Shown: piece after piece, positions 1 through 8,103 of the stretch
How positions within the stretch are numbered: position 1 is the first letter of the stretch
Layout: every line of letters starts with the position of its first letter
Assembly: GCA_017849455.1 (NCBI GenBank)
Contig: JAFIGX010000024.1
Location: 310,001-374,000, forward strand
Length of the DNA: 64,000 nt
Direction: 5' to 3'
DNA from: Pseudobacter sp.
Lineage (GTDB): Bacteria; Bacteroidota; Bacteroidia; Chitinophagales; Chitinophagaceae
Notes under the pieces: generated by a model
What the model was told of the DNA's origin: nothing
The model's database searches: none
What the model saw: only the letters and a program-made list of their open reading frames with translations
Position numbers and translations under genes: made by a program

Positions 1-1
1 C

Positions 2-1051
2 GAAAAAGGAGAGGGGATGTACAGAGATGAAGTCCTCATCCTGAACAGCCTCGCCCAAAAATTACGCAAACAGCGATTCAGAAAAGGGGCTATCAATTTT
101 TCTTCACAGGAAGTGCGTTTCAAGCTCGATGAGACCGGCAAGCCGATCGGCATCGTGATCAAAGAGAGCAAGGAAGCCCACCAGCTCATCGAAGAGTTCA
201 TGCTGCTGGCCAACAGGATCGTGGCTGAAAGCGTATCGAAAGTGAAAGTGAACAAGAAAGATATCCCATTCCCGTACCGTGTGCATGATACCCCCGATGA
301 AATGAAGCTATTGCCTTTCGTGGAGTTCGCCAAAAAATACGGGCATCATTTCGATACCAGCACTCCCGAAGGGATCGCCTCTTCATTCAACCAGATGTTG
401 CAGGATGTTCAGGGTAGGCCCGAGCAGCATGTGCTGGAACAACTGGGTATCCGTACCATGGCAAAAGCCATCTATACTTCGGAGAATATCGGGCACTATG
501 GATTGGGCTTCAAAAGCTACTGTCATTTCACTTCCCCGATCCGCCGGTATCCCGATATCATGGTGCACCGTATCCTGGAAGATGTGCTGAAAGGGACTGT
601 GCAGCCCGATAAGAAAATGGAACAGAAATGCAAGCACAGCAGCGAGCGCGAGCGGGCGGCCATGGAAGCCGAACGGGCGGCCAACAAATACAAACAGGTC
701 GAATACATGCAGAATTTCCTCGGGGAGGAATTCGAAGGGGTGATCAGCGGTGTGGCTGCCTTTGGTTTCTGGGTGGAAACGATCGAACATAAATGTGAGG
801 GCCTTGTAAGCATCAACAGCCTGCTGGAATACGATGACTTCCGCCTGATCGAAGGAGATTACAGCCTCGTGGGTATGCGCAGTGGCCGTAAATTCAGGAT
901 GGGCGATAAAGTAAGGATCAAAGTGGTGGCGGCCAATCTCTCCAAACGCCAGCTCGATTATGAATGGGTGATCGCTGCTTCGGTACAGGAAGACAGAAAA
1001 GAAACAAGAGCTTCCACCAGTAAAACAAAGACCAAAAAGAAAAAGAAGTAA
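2..1051 (+). CDS. rnr: Ribonuclease R, C-terminal part (5' end outside window)
   Basis: This is the C-terminal part of the RNase II/RNase R family 3'-5' exoribonuclease, which degrades structured RNA processively. The frame is open from base 2, so the ATG at 17 is internal and the true start lies before the window. The late RNB catalytic domain is visible, with the family motif Y-x-S-E-N-x-G-H-Y-G-L and H-F-T-S-P-I-R-R-Y-P-D at about residues 152-180 of the visible part. An S1 RNA-binding domain follows (about residues 235-320), then a lysine-rich tail (K-T-K-T-K-K-K-K-K), as is common in RNase R. The next gene starts 10 bases downstream on the same strand, so the two may be cotranscribed. 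The identification is firm; only the N-terminus is missing. Confidence 0.95.
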   Translation, partial: EKGEGMYRDEVLILNSLAQKLRKQRFRKGAINFSSQEVRFKLDETGKPIGIVIKESKEAHQLIEEFMLLANRIVAESVSKVKVNKKDIPFPYRVHDTPDEMKLLPFVEFAKKYGHHFDTSTPEGIASSFNQMLQDVQGRPEQHVLEQLGIRTMAKAIYTSENIGHYGLGFKSYCHFTSPIRRYPDIMVHRILEDVLKGTVQPDKKMEQKCKHSSERERAAMEAERAANKYKQVEYMQNFLGEEFEGVISGVAAFGFWVETIEHKCEGLVSINSLLEYDDFRLIEGDYSLVGMRSGRKFRMGDKVRIKVVAANLSKRQLDYEWVIAASVQEDRKETRASTSKTKTKKKKK

Positions 1052-1061
1052 AGCTTTTCCT

Positions 1062-2027
1062 ATGCAAAGGTTTGAAACGCTTTCCAAAGCATTTACCGCC
1101 AGGTTCTCCGGGCGCCATTTCCCCGAACAACCGGCTACTTTATATGATCCCTGTGAATATTTCCTGGGCATTGGCGGCAAAAGGATCAGGCCGGTACTGG
1201 TGCTCATGGGCAATGAATTGTTCGATGAGATCTTGCCCGACGCCTGGGAGGTGGCCATGGCCGTGGAACTATTCCATAATTTCACCCTGATCCACGACGA
1301 TATCATGGATAATGCACCGCTGCGCCGTAACATGCCATCGGTACATGTAAAATATGGGGTGCCTACGGCCCTGCTGGGAGGCGATGTGACGCTCATCGCA
1401 GCGTATGAGCATTTGATGAAGATCAAACCCGACTATGTACGCCGCATCACGTTCCTTTTCAACAGAACGGCCCGTGAGGTCTGTGAAGGTCAGCAACTGG
1501 ATATGGATTATGAAAAAATGGGACCGGTTGCAATGGACGATTATATCCGCATGATCGAGCTGAAAACCTCCGTGCTGCTGGCCGCCAGCCTTCAAATGGG
1601 TGGTGTGCTGGGAGGGGCAGGCCAACGCAACCTGCAACATCTCTACGCCTTTGGCCGCGACCTGGGCATCGCCTTCCAGGTACAGGACGATTACCTCGAT
1701 GCTTTTGGGGACCCCGCAAAGTTCGGCAAGCAGGTAGGAGGCGATATCGTGGCCAATAAAAAAACGTTCCTGCTGATTCAGGCATTGGAAACCGGAAAAG
1801 CTCCACAGGTAAAAGCACTGAAAGAATTGATGCAGGGTAATGGTCCCGATAAGGTGGAGAAAGTGCTGGGTATCTTCAGGGATGCCGGCGTGGATAAATG
1901 GGCCTTCGACCTTAAAGAAAAATACCTGCGATCGGCTTTCCAGCACCTGGAAGATATAGCGGTCACCTCTTCCCGTAAAGAGCCTTTGCAACAACTGGCC
2001 CATTTCCTGGTACAGAGGGAATATTGA
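1062..2027 (+). CDS. Polyprenyl diphosphate synthase (trans-isoprenyl)
   Basis: A 321-residue isoprenyl diphosphate synthase that condenses isopentenyl diphosphate onto an allylic primer for quinone, carotenoid or lipid-carrier precursors. The first aspartate-rich motif is D-D-I-M-D (residues 79-83) and the second is D-D-Y-L-D (209-213). The basic G-G-K-R-I-R-P segment (38-44) and the G-K-Q-V-G-G-D-I motif after the second aspartate cluster are also present. The first motif has the D-D-x-x-D spacing without the two-residue insertion of bacterial FPP synthases. An aromatic residue lies five positions before it, which would favour a fairly short product such as FPP or GGPP; that is inference. 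It follows rnr by 10 bases, and an octamer palindromic element begins directly after its stop codon. Confidence 0.9.
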   Translation: MQRFETLSKAFTARFSGRHFPEQPATLYDPCEYFLGIGGKRIRPVLVLMGNELFDEILPDAWEVAMAVELFHNFTLIHDDIMDNAPLRRNMPSVHVKYGVPTALLGGDVTLIAAYEHLMKIKPDYVRRITFLFNRTAREVCEGQQLDMDYEKMGPVAMDDYIRMIELKTSVLLAASLQMGGVLGGAGQRNLQHLYAFGRDLGIAFQVQDDYLDAFGDPAKFGKQVGGDIVANKKTFLLIQALETGKAPQVKALKELMQGNGPDKVEKVLGIFRDAGVDKWAFDLKEKYLRSAFQHLEDIAVTSSRKEPLQQLAHFLVQREY

Positions 2028-2028
2028 G

Positions 2029-2124
2029 AGGTTCACAAGTTAACAGGGTGAAAGGTTGAAAAGGGAATCCACAAAATGGCAGTCCCTTGTCAACATATTA
2101 ACTTTTCAACCTTTCAGCACCTTG
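2029..2124. repeat. Octamer-unit palindromic intergenic element, copy A
   Basis: The left arm (2029-2068) reads as five consecutive 8-nt units: AGGTTCAC, AAGTTAAC, AGGGTGAA, AGGTTGAA, AAGGGAAT. The right arm (2081-2124) is its approximate reverse complement. A perfect 15-bp stem joins 2049-2063 to 2102-2116, and an inner 6-bp stem joins 2061-2066 to 2083-2088. There is no T-run after it, so it is not a classic terminator. It is related to the elements at 20973 and 37143. Confidence 0.75.
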
Positions 2125-2179
2125 CCGGTATCCATTTTTTCCATAATTTAACCGCTTTATTCAACAAACCTACACGACC

Positions 2180-3871
2180 ATGGCGGGTTCCCTCTTCCGT
2201 AAAAAATCTATTGACAAGATACTGCTCGATGCGGCAGATGGCGTTCCCGACGGACATCAGCACTCTCACCTCAGTAAAGTTTTGAATGTAAAGGACCTTA
2301 CTTTTTTGGGTATCGCTGCCGTAGTAGGCGCCGGCGTTTTCTCCACGATCGGAACAGCAGCCTCGGATGGCGGCCCAGGCATTTCACTGCTTTTTGTCAT
2401 CACCGCCGTTACCTGCGGATTTTCCGCGCTCTGTTATGCGGAATTTGCCAGCCGCGTGCCCATTGCAGGCAGCGCTTATACTTATGCGTATGTGACCTTC
2501 GGTGAAGTAATAGCCTGGATCATCGGCTGGGCATTGATCCTGGAATATGCTATTGGAAATATAGTGGTGGCCATTTCCTGGAGCACTTATTTCAATAACC
2601 TGCTTGTTGGGGTCGGACTGCATTTGCCGGGATGGCTCATCGTCGATCCTGCCACGGCAGAAAAAGCTTTCCTCGCCACGCAAAGGGCGATCAGTAGCGG
2701 TACGCCCATCAATCCGAATATGCAAGGGATCCTGGATTCATGGAATAGCGCTCCGGTACTCATGGGGAAAAAATTTTTCATGAACCTGCCTGCGTTCATT
2801 ATTGTCGGACTGATCTCCATCCTCACTTATATCGGCATCAGGGAGAGTAAGCGAAGCGCCAATTTCATGGTGGTGTTCAAGATCTCCGTGATCATTTTTG
2901 TGATCATACTCGGGTTCTTTTTCGTAAAACCCAATTACTGGAGCCCATTCATGCCCAATGGATTTGAAGGAGTGCTGAAAGGCGTATCGGCCGTATTCTA
3001 TGCCTATATTGGTTTCGACGCTATTTCCACCACTGCGGAAGAATGCCGCAACCCCCAGCGCGATCTTCCAAGAGGTATGATCTATTCACTGCTCATCTGT
3101 ACCGTCCTGTACATACTGGTAGCCCTGGTGCTTACAGGCATGGTGCATTTCTCGAAGCTGGGTGTCAATGACCCGCTGTCTTTCGTATTTGATCAGGTAG
3201 GTCAGAAATGGATCAAGTATATAGTGGATGTCAGCGCCGTGGTGGCCACCACCAGTGTGTTGCTGGTGTTCCAGTTGGGCCAGCCGCGGATATGGATGAG
3301 CATGAGCCGCGATGGGCTGCTCCCCAAACCATTTGGCAAAGTGCATCCTAAATTCCATACTCCTTATTTTTCTACCATCATAACCGGCATCCTGGTGGCT
3401 ATCCCTGCCTTGTTCATGCAAAGCTCGAGGATGACCGAGCTTACCAGTATCGGTACCCTCTTCGCATTCGTGCTGGTCGCGGGGGGCGTGTTGCTGCTTC
3501 CCAAGGTCGATAACAGCATCAAAAGAGGGTTCCGGCTTCCGTATATCGATGGAAAATTCATCGTACCAGTTTTGTTCGCGATCTTCGTTTATTTATTTCG
3601 TGCCCGCATTGAAAGCGCTGCTCAGAATCTCGGGAAAGACAGTCTGCAGGAAATATTATTCCTGGTATTCATCCTGCTCGCTGCCGTTCTCAGCATCTTA
3701 ACCTTTATTAAAAACTTTTCCCTTATTCCTATTCTTGGTGTGTTGTGTTGTTCCTACCTGCTCATTGAAATTCCTGCCGTGTCATGGCTCTGGTTCTTCG
3801 GATGGATGGCTATCGGGCTCACGATCTACTTCTTGTATGGATACTGGAAGAGTAAGTTGGCGAATCCCTGA
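2180..3871 (+). CDS. APC-superfamily amino acid permease
   Basis: A 563-residue integral membrane transporter of the amino acid-polyamine-organocation family, closest in feel to cationic amino acid (CAT/YfnA-type) permeases. After a short cytoplasmic N-terminus, TM1 carries the unwound glycine motif G-A-G-V-F-S-T-I-G (about residues 49-57). About 12-14 hydrophobic segments follow. The region F-Y-A-Y-I-G-F-D-A-I-S-T-T-A-E-E (about 272-288) matches the TM6 substrate region of CAT proteins. It is probably a proton-coupled or exchange amino acid importer; the substrate cannot be read from sequence. The HD-domain gene starts 3 bases after its stop, so they are likely cotranscribed. Confidence 0.9.
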   Translation: MAGSLFRKKSIDKILLDAADGVPDGHQHSHLSKVLNVKDLTFLGIAAVVGAGVFSTIGTAASDGGPGISLLFVITAVTCGFSALCYAEFASRVPIAGSAYTYAYVTFGEVIAWIIGWALILEYAIGNIVVAISWSTYFNNLLVGVGLHLPGWLIVDPATAEKAFLATQRAISSGTPINPNMQGILDSWNSAPVLMGKKFFMNLPAFIIVGLISILTYIGIRESKRSANFMVVFKISVIIFVIILGFFFVKPNYWSPFMPNGFEGVLKGVSAVFYAYIGFDAISTTAEECRNPQRDLPRGMIYSLLICTVLYILVALVLTGMVHFSKLGVNDPLSFVFDQVGQKWIKYIVDVSAVVATTSVLLVFQLGQPRIWMSMSRDGLLPKPFGKVHPKFHTPYFSTIITGILVAIPALFMQSSRMTELTSIGTLFAFVLVAGGVLLLPKVDNSIKRGFRLPYIDGKFIVPVLFAIFVYLFRARIESAAQNLGKDSLQEILFLVFILLAAVLSILTFIKNFSLIPILGVLCCSYLLIEIPAVSWLWFFGWMAIGLTIYFLYGYWKSKLANP

Positions 3872-3874
3872 TCT

Positions 3875-4516
3875 ATGCACGAATGGCTTGAAAAAAAATG
3901 GACAACCTTAACCGGTCCTTATACAGCCGATGACAGGCTGAAAGAAAAACTCCTCCAGGAGATCGAACGCAAGTATGGTGGCAGCGGCCGCCATTACCAT
4001 ACATTGACGCATATTCATGGGCTGATATGCCTGGCGGAACAATATCGCCAGCACCTGCAGCAAAAAGAGGTCGTGGAATTTGCGATCCTCTATCATGATA
4101 TTATCTACAATGTATGGCGAAAGGATAATGAAGAAAGAAGCGCCATACTGGCCTGCAAAAGGCTGGATGAACTGGGTATACCGGCCGGCCAGGTACAGGC
4201 AGTAAAGGTATTCATAGAAGCTACTGCATCCCATACATTGGGGCCGGGCATACCTTTCGAACAGGATGCAAAATTCTTTCTCGATTTCGATTTGTCGGTC
4301 CTCGGCGCCGAATGGCCTGAATATTTTGCGTACACCGGCCAGGTGCGCAAGGAATATCATATCTATCCCGATATGCTGTACAGGGCAGGGCGGAGAAAAT
4401 TCCTGCAAAACAGTCTCGGGGCCGCTGCCATTTTTCACACCACCATTTTCCGCGATCAGTATGAGGCCCGTGCGCGGCAGAATATGGAAAAGGAGCTTCA
4501 ACTGCTGGCATCCTGA
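3875..4516 (+). CDS. Predicted HD-family metal-dependent phosphohydrolase-like protein
   Basis: A 213-residue soluble protein resembling the predicted HD-superfamily phosphohydrolases of the COG4339 type. It has no signal peptide or membrane segment. An early histidine-rich motif H-Y-H-T-L-T-H-I (about residues 36-43) and the H-D pair in L-Y-H-D-I-I-Y-N (about 72-79) would supply metal ligands; a later conserved D-F-D segment lies near residue 133. The substrate of this family is unknown. It sits 3 bases behind the permease gene. Family assignment is by motif recognition; no reaction is claimed. Confidence 0.75.
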   Translation: MHEWLEKKWTTLTGPYTADDRLKEKLLQEIERKYGGSGRHYHTLTHIHGLICLAEQYRQHLQQKEVVEFAILYHDIIYNVWRKDNEERSAILACKRLDELGIPAGQVQAVKVFIEATASHTLGPGIPFEQDAKFFLDFDLSVLGAEWPEYFAYTGQVRKEYHIYPDMLYRAGRRKFLQNSLGAAAIFHTTIFRDQYEARARQNMEKELQLLAS

Positions 4517-4528
4517 GATTTCGTTACG

Positions 4529-4536
4529 TATCTTTG
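4529..4536 (+). promoter_or_regulatory. Bacteroidetes -7 promoter element for the DUF2027/Smr gene
   Basis: TATCTTTG is an exact match to TAnnTTTG, just after the HD gene stop. It predicts a transcript start near 4543, which excludes the upstream in-frame ATG at 4534 as translation start and favours the ATG at 4579. No clear -33 TTG is visible. Confidence 0.55.
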
Positions 4537-4578
4537 CCCTCTGCCGGTCAGTTCATTCCTGCTCAGGCAGAACGTTAC

Positions 4579-5595
4579 ATGAAATTTCAAATAGGCGATA
4601 AAGTTGTAGTGTTGCATTCCAATGAAGAAGGCGAAGTGGTCGATATCATCAACAATAAAATGGTGATGGTGGATGTGCGTGGAGTGAAATTCCCTGCCTA
4701 TACCGATCAATTGGATTTCCCCTATTTCAAGCGGTTCACTGAAAAAAAGCTCTTCCCTGAAAAAAAGGAAAAGAAATTCGTGGATGATCTCCCCCGTGAA
4801 AAAAAGAAGGTCACGGAAAAAGTAGTGGATGGGGTTTGGCTTACGTTCATTCCCGTGATCCATGCGGATGAATTCGGGGATGATGTGGTGGATGAACTGA
4901 AGATACATCTTATCAACCGCACACCTACCGGTTATAAATTCGTATACCAACTGGAGTATTTCGGCGAGAGCTCTTTCGAGCTGAGCAACCAGGTGCACCA
5001 GTTCGAGGATTTCTACCTGCATGATATCCCTTTCGAGAACCTGAACGATAGTCCCACTTTCTCTTTTGAGTTCTCTCTCATCACGCCCGACAAGAACAAG
5101 GCCACCCATTACGAAGCATCGCTCAAACTGAAACCGAAACAGGTCTTTCAGCGCATCGAAGAATTGAAACAAAAAGGGGAGGGCACTTTTTCATACCGGT
5201 TATTCGAAACATATCCCGGCCGGGAAGACAATTCAGTGGATGTCACCCCGCTGATCTCCAAAGGATACAAAGTGTATGATGTGTCGCAGGCCAGGGAGCA
5301 TCTCGAACCTGCCAGGCAGGAGGTTGACCTGCATATCGAGCGGCTCACACCTGATCCCGACAAGCTCGACAACTTCGAAAAGCTCACCCTTCAGCTCAAT
5401 ACGTTTGAAAAATACCTTGACCTGTCCATAGCACACCATCGGCCCACGTTCGTGGTGATCCATGGTGTGGGGAGCGGTAAATTAAGGGATGAGATCCATG
5501 AGATACTGCGTATAAGGAAAGAAGTGAAAACCTTTATCAACCGCTATCACCCGGCTTATGGCTATGGGGCCACGGAGGTATTCTTTCAATATTAA
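4579..5595 (+). CDS. DUF2027 and Smr domain protein
   Basis: A 338-residue cytoplasmic protein typical of Bacteroidota. The N-terminus (M-K-F-Q-I-G-D-K-V-V) begins a DUF2027 region with an SH3-like start, then a lysine-rich stretch and a beta-rich middle. The C-terminal ~80 residues form a Smr (MutS2-type) domain containing V-I-H-G-V-G-S-G-K-L-R, the H-G-x-G-x-G-x-L-R signature of the Smr nuclease fold; the opening D-L-H-I-E of that domain is also present. Smr domains bind or nick nucleic acid, and in other proteins act on branched DNA or stalled-ribosome mRNA; the role here is unknown. The start at 4579 is preferred over 4534 because a promoter lies between them. RNase P RNA follows immediately. 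Confidence 0.85.
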   Translation: MKFQIGDKVVVLHSNEEGEVVDIINNKMVMVDVRGVKFPAYTDQLDFPYFKRFTEKKLFPEKKEKKFVDDLPREKKKVTEKVVDGVWLTFIPVIHADEFGDDVVDELKIHLINRTPTGYKFVYQLEYFGESSFELSNQVHQFEDFYLHDIPFENLNDSPTFSFEFSLITPDKNKATHYEASLKLKPKQVFQRIEELKQKGEGTFSYRLFETYPGREDNSVDVTPLISKGYKVYDVSQAREHLEPARQEVDLHIERLTPDPDKLDNFEKLTLQLNTFEKYLDLSIAHHRPTFVVIHGVGSGKLRDEIHEILRIRKEVKTFINRYHPAYGYGATEVFFQY

Positions 5596-5599
5596 GCAG

Positions 5600-5607
5600 T
5601 AATTTTG
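5600..5607 (+). promoter_or_regulatory. -7 promoter element of rnpB
   Basis: TAATTTTG matches TAnnTTTG exactly and overlaps the position just after the preceding stop codon. A start about 6-8 bases downstream coincides with the 5' strand of helix P1 of RNase P RNA at 5615. Confidence 0.7.
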
Positions 5608-5613
5608 CAGTCA

Positions 5614-5993
5614 ACTACAAACCGGGCTATCGCCTCACTGAGAAGCGGGGAGGAAAGTCCGGACAGCACAGAGCAATGCACCGGTGAATAGCCGGGTCTG
5701 TTATGGTTGGTATTCCGGCCATGACGGAACAGATAGTGCCACAGAAAATAACAGTCCTGCCATTCGGCGGGATAATGGTGAAAACGTGGGGTAAGAGCCC
5801 ACGGCCCTGTATGGTAACATACCGGGCTGGTAAACCTTGCATGCTGAAATGCCATGTATACCAACGCCTGAGGGCTGCTCGTCCGAGTTGGGTGGGTAGG
5901 CAGAACGAGCCTGTCAGCAATGGCAGGCCAAGATAAATGATAGCCCCATCCGCTACGGCGAATGGAACAGAATCCGGCTTACAGGTTTGTAGT
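5614..5993 (+). ncRNA. rnpB: RNase P RNA (bacterial class A)
   Basis: The catalytic RNA subunit of RNase P, which matures tRNA 5' ends. The conserved 5' block GAGGAAAGTCC is at 5650-5660, and the conserved 3' block ACAGAATCCGGCTTA is at 5967-5981; together these form the P4 core. Helix P1 pairs CTACAAACC (5615-5623) with GGTTTGTAG (5984-5992), and P2 pairs GGGCTATC (5624-5631) with GATAGCCC (5939-5946). A T-rich stretch follows P1 and can end transcription just before the convergent gene at 5998. The ORF-like stretch inside it is not a gene. Length about 380 nt, normal for the class. Confidence 0.95.
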
Positions 5994-5997
5994 TTTA

Positions 5998-7077
5998 TTA
6001 TACCTCCGCCAATTTCCTGATCTCTTCCATGTCTTTACCGAAATTGGATTCCAGTAACCCGATCAGGGTCCCTTCGATCTTGCTGGGGCGTACCCTGTCG
6101 AACCTTCCCACCGCTTCTTTGACAGTTACCTGCGTCAATTGTTTTACGAGGGTGAACACGTCTTCCGCCTCCTGGGCCGCGGCCTGTTTTTCAACCGGGT
6201 TCGAGTTCCGGGAATAATCGATCATCAGGAGTTCCAGTTTCAGCGCATAGGCTTCACCGTAATTGCGTAGCCGCCGCAGGGATTCATTGATATAGTAGAG
6301 GCATTTTTGTTTGTCCGCATCATCCTGGGTGGAATAATAATTGTACAGGAAGCCGGAGGCCAGGTTGATAAAGATATTCGCCCCCATTTTTATTTTTTCA
6401 TTGGGGATGAATTGCTGCACGATCTTTTCCATATTGGTTTCCTTGCCGAGGTAATAGCTGGCTTCGGAAAGATTGGAGAGGATCTGCTCCGTAAGTTTGT
6501 TATCGATATAGCTTTCCGATTCCCGGAGGGATTTCATGAGCGACTGGAAGGTGTCTTCCGTTACGGCCATCTTATCGATCTCGTTCAGGATCTTTTCCAC
6601 CCTTATCTTCAGGAGCTCTTTCCTGGCGTCGGCAAGCTGTGCATCGGCGTTTTCCAGTTTCTGTGTCACTTCTTTCAGTTTACTTTCTATTTCCATCCTG
6701 ATGGCCGTTACATCATTCTTGAAAAAGGCTGTGATATTCTCTTTCATGGCGCTGGCCCTGTCGGTCATCTGCGACTGGATATTGTCCTTGATAAATGCTT
6801 TTGCGCTGAACACCAGCGTGGCGCCGATGATAAAGGAGATCACGCCTACGATCCAGTAGAGCAGCTCGAATTTCGCGTTCACAGTGGAAGACACTTTTTG
6901 CACCAGGATATTCTCGAAATCCTTGTTCGGGATCCTGGTATAATTTTTTTCATCCAGGATGATCTTGATCTGTTGCAGCGAGCTGTAGATGGAATCGTTT
7001 GAATAATGAGGTTGCTGTGCTGTCGTTTGCCGGGCAATTCCCAGGCAAAGGAGCAGGAGCCAGTAATGCTTTCTCAT
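5998..7077 (-). CDS. Membrane-anchored coiled-coil protein of unknown function
   Basis: A 359-residue protein I do not recognise. It begins with a Sec signal peptide (hydrophobic run L-L-L-L-C-L-G then T-A-Q-Q, cleavage near residue 20). A short region follows, then one transmembrane helix at about residues 73-95 (Y-W-I-V-G-V-I-S-F-I-I-G). After it comes a long charged stretch (about 100-165) with heptad-like spacing (E-S-K-L-K-E-V-T-Q-K-L-E-N-A), likely coiled coil. The C-terminal half is alpha-helical and could be TPR-like. With one signal peptide and one membrane helix, the coiled coil and helical domain would lie in the cytoplasm. It is convergent with rnpB. A structural or stress-sensing role is possible but not shown. 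Confidence 0.75.
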   Translation of the reverse strand: MRKHYWLLLLCLGIARQTTAQQPHYSNDSIYSSLQQIKIILDEKNYTRIPNKDFENILVQKVSSTVNAKFELLYWIVGVISFIIGATLVFSAKAFIKDNIQSQMTDRASAMKENITAFFKNDVTAIRMEIESKLKEVTQKLENADAQLADARKELLKIRVEKILNEIDKMAVTEDTFQSLMKSLRESESYIDNKLTEQILSNLSEASYYLGKETNMEKIVQQFIPNEKIKMGANIFINLASGFLYNYYSTQDDADKQKCLYYINESLRRLRNYGEAYALKLELLMIDYSRNSNPVEKQAAAQEAEDVFTLVKQLTQVTVKEAVGRFDRVRPSKIEGTLIGLLESNFGKDMEEIRKLAEV

Positions 7078-7175
7078 ACATGCAGGTATGTTGGTGATAA
7101 AAAGAGGAGTAAAGCGACAGGGATAAATTAAAGATATTATTAATGGATGGGCTTGTCAATACCCGGAAGGTGGTA

Positions 7176-8102
7176 TTATTGGTGAAGCTGCTTCATCAGC
7201 ATGGCCCCTGCCTCCATCAGCCAGGCAATGCCGAGATGAACGATCAGTCCGCCCCAGATACTCCGGGTATTGTACACCACAGCCCCCAGAATGATCCCAC
7301 CGAAATAGGAAGTGATACATTCGAAAAGGGGTTTCCCGAAATGGATAGCGCAATAGAAGGCTGCCATGGGAAGGATCACGGATTGGCCGCCATAGCGCAT
7401 GAAGGCAAGGACCAGGAAGCCCCTGAAGAAGAATTCGATGGTGACGAAATCGATGCCGTAGGAGATCTCATAGAGCAGTTTCCAGGGAAATGCGTGGGCG
7501 GTATGTTGATCGATGAAAAGGACGCGGTTCACTTTGGGATAGGTCTGGAGGAAATCGGGCCGGGTAACGGCCAGCGCCAGCAGTGGCAGCATACAGGCCA
7601 GCAGGATAAAATAGGGCAGGGGATCGAAGCCTTTGAAACGCAGGCCGGCCACAGGTCTTTCATAGCCGCCCCATTTCCAGAGCAGGCCCACTATGAGCAG
7701 TACGAACGCACATTTAACGGGCCAGTTGGCCACCATATAACCGTATTGGTCCCAGGGAACGGGCAGGCCCTTTGTAAGAAATCGGGCGAGCCAGTCGAGG
7801 GTCATTTTTGCCGCGAAGATGGCCGGTGCAGCCAGGAGCAGGATGTAGAAGAAATTCCTGGGTTGAACAGATGCAGGTTGAAAAATGAACTGGATAAGCC
7901 AGGCGCTACCGAAAATAAAAGTAAAGAGGAGGAAGAACCCGGTGAAGCGGCGTGGGTACGTTGCGATCTGCATGATCCTGTCTTCTATCCCAACGGTATA
8001 ATTAATAGCGATCAGCAGCGCTGTAAGCAGGCTGATAAGGATAAAAGCAGGGAGATGGACGGAGCGAAAATAGGTTTGTAAATAACCCAGAATGGTTTTC
8101 AT
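7176..8102 (-). CDS. CPBP-family intramembrane protease-like protein
   Basis: An approximately 308-residue polytopic membrane protein with about eight hydrophobic segments. The C-terminal region carries CPBP/Abi (Rce1-like) motifs: I-E-F-F-F-R-G at about residue 223, F-Y-C-A-I-H-F as motif 2, and a third histidine in V-H-L-G-I-A-W. The first glutamate of the classic E-E-x-x-x-R motif is isoleucine, and the usual asparagine after the third histidine is absent, so activity may be altered. The ATG at 8102 is chosen because GAAGG lies 9-13 bases upstream and the plsX stop is directly adjacent; an upstream TTG at 8117 would overlap plsX. It is the last gene of the DUF177-rpmF-plsX cluster. Confidence 0.75.
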   Translation of the reverse strand: MKTILGYLQTYFRSVHLPAFILISLLTALLIAINYTVGIEDRIMQIATYPRRFTGFFLLFTFIFGSAWLIQFIFQPASVQPRNFFYILLLAAPAIFAAKMTLDWLARFLTKGLPVPWDQYGYMVANWPVKCAFVLLIVGLLWKWGGYERPVAGLRFKGFDPLPYFILLACMLPLLALAVTRPDFLQTYPKVNRVLFIDQHTAHAFPWKLLYEISYGIDFVTIEFFFRGFLVLAFMRYGGQSVILPMAAFYCAIHFGKPLFECITSYFGGIILGAVVYNTRSIWGGLIVHLGIAWLMEAGAMLMKQLHQ

Positions 8103-8103
8103 G

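Noticed and set aside
383..1426. Antisense ORF of 347 codons across rnr and the polyprenyl synthase
   Set aside because: Both plus-strand frames carry full family motifs; the antisense product has no recognisable domain and spans two genes.
5703..5936. ORF inside the RNase P RNA gene
   Set aside because: The region is explained by conserved RNase P RNA helices and core sequences.
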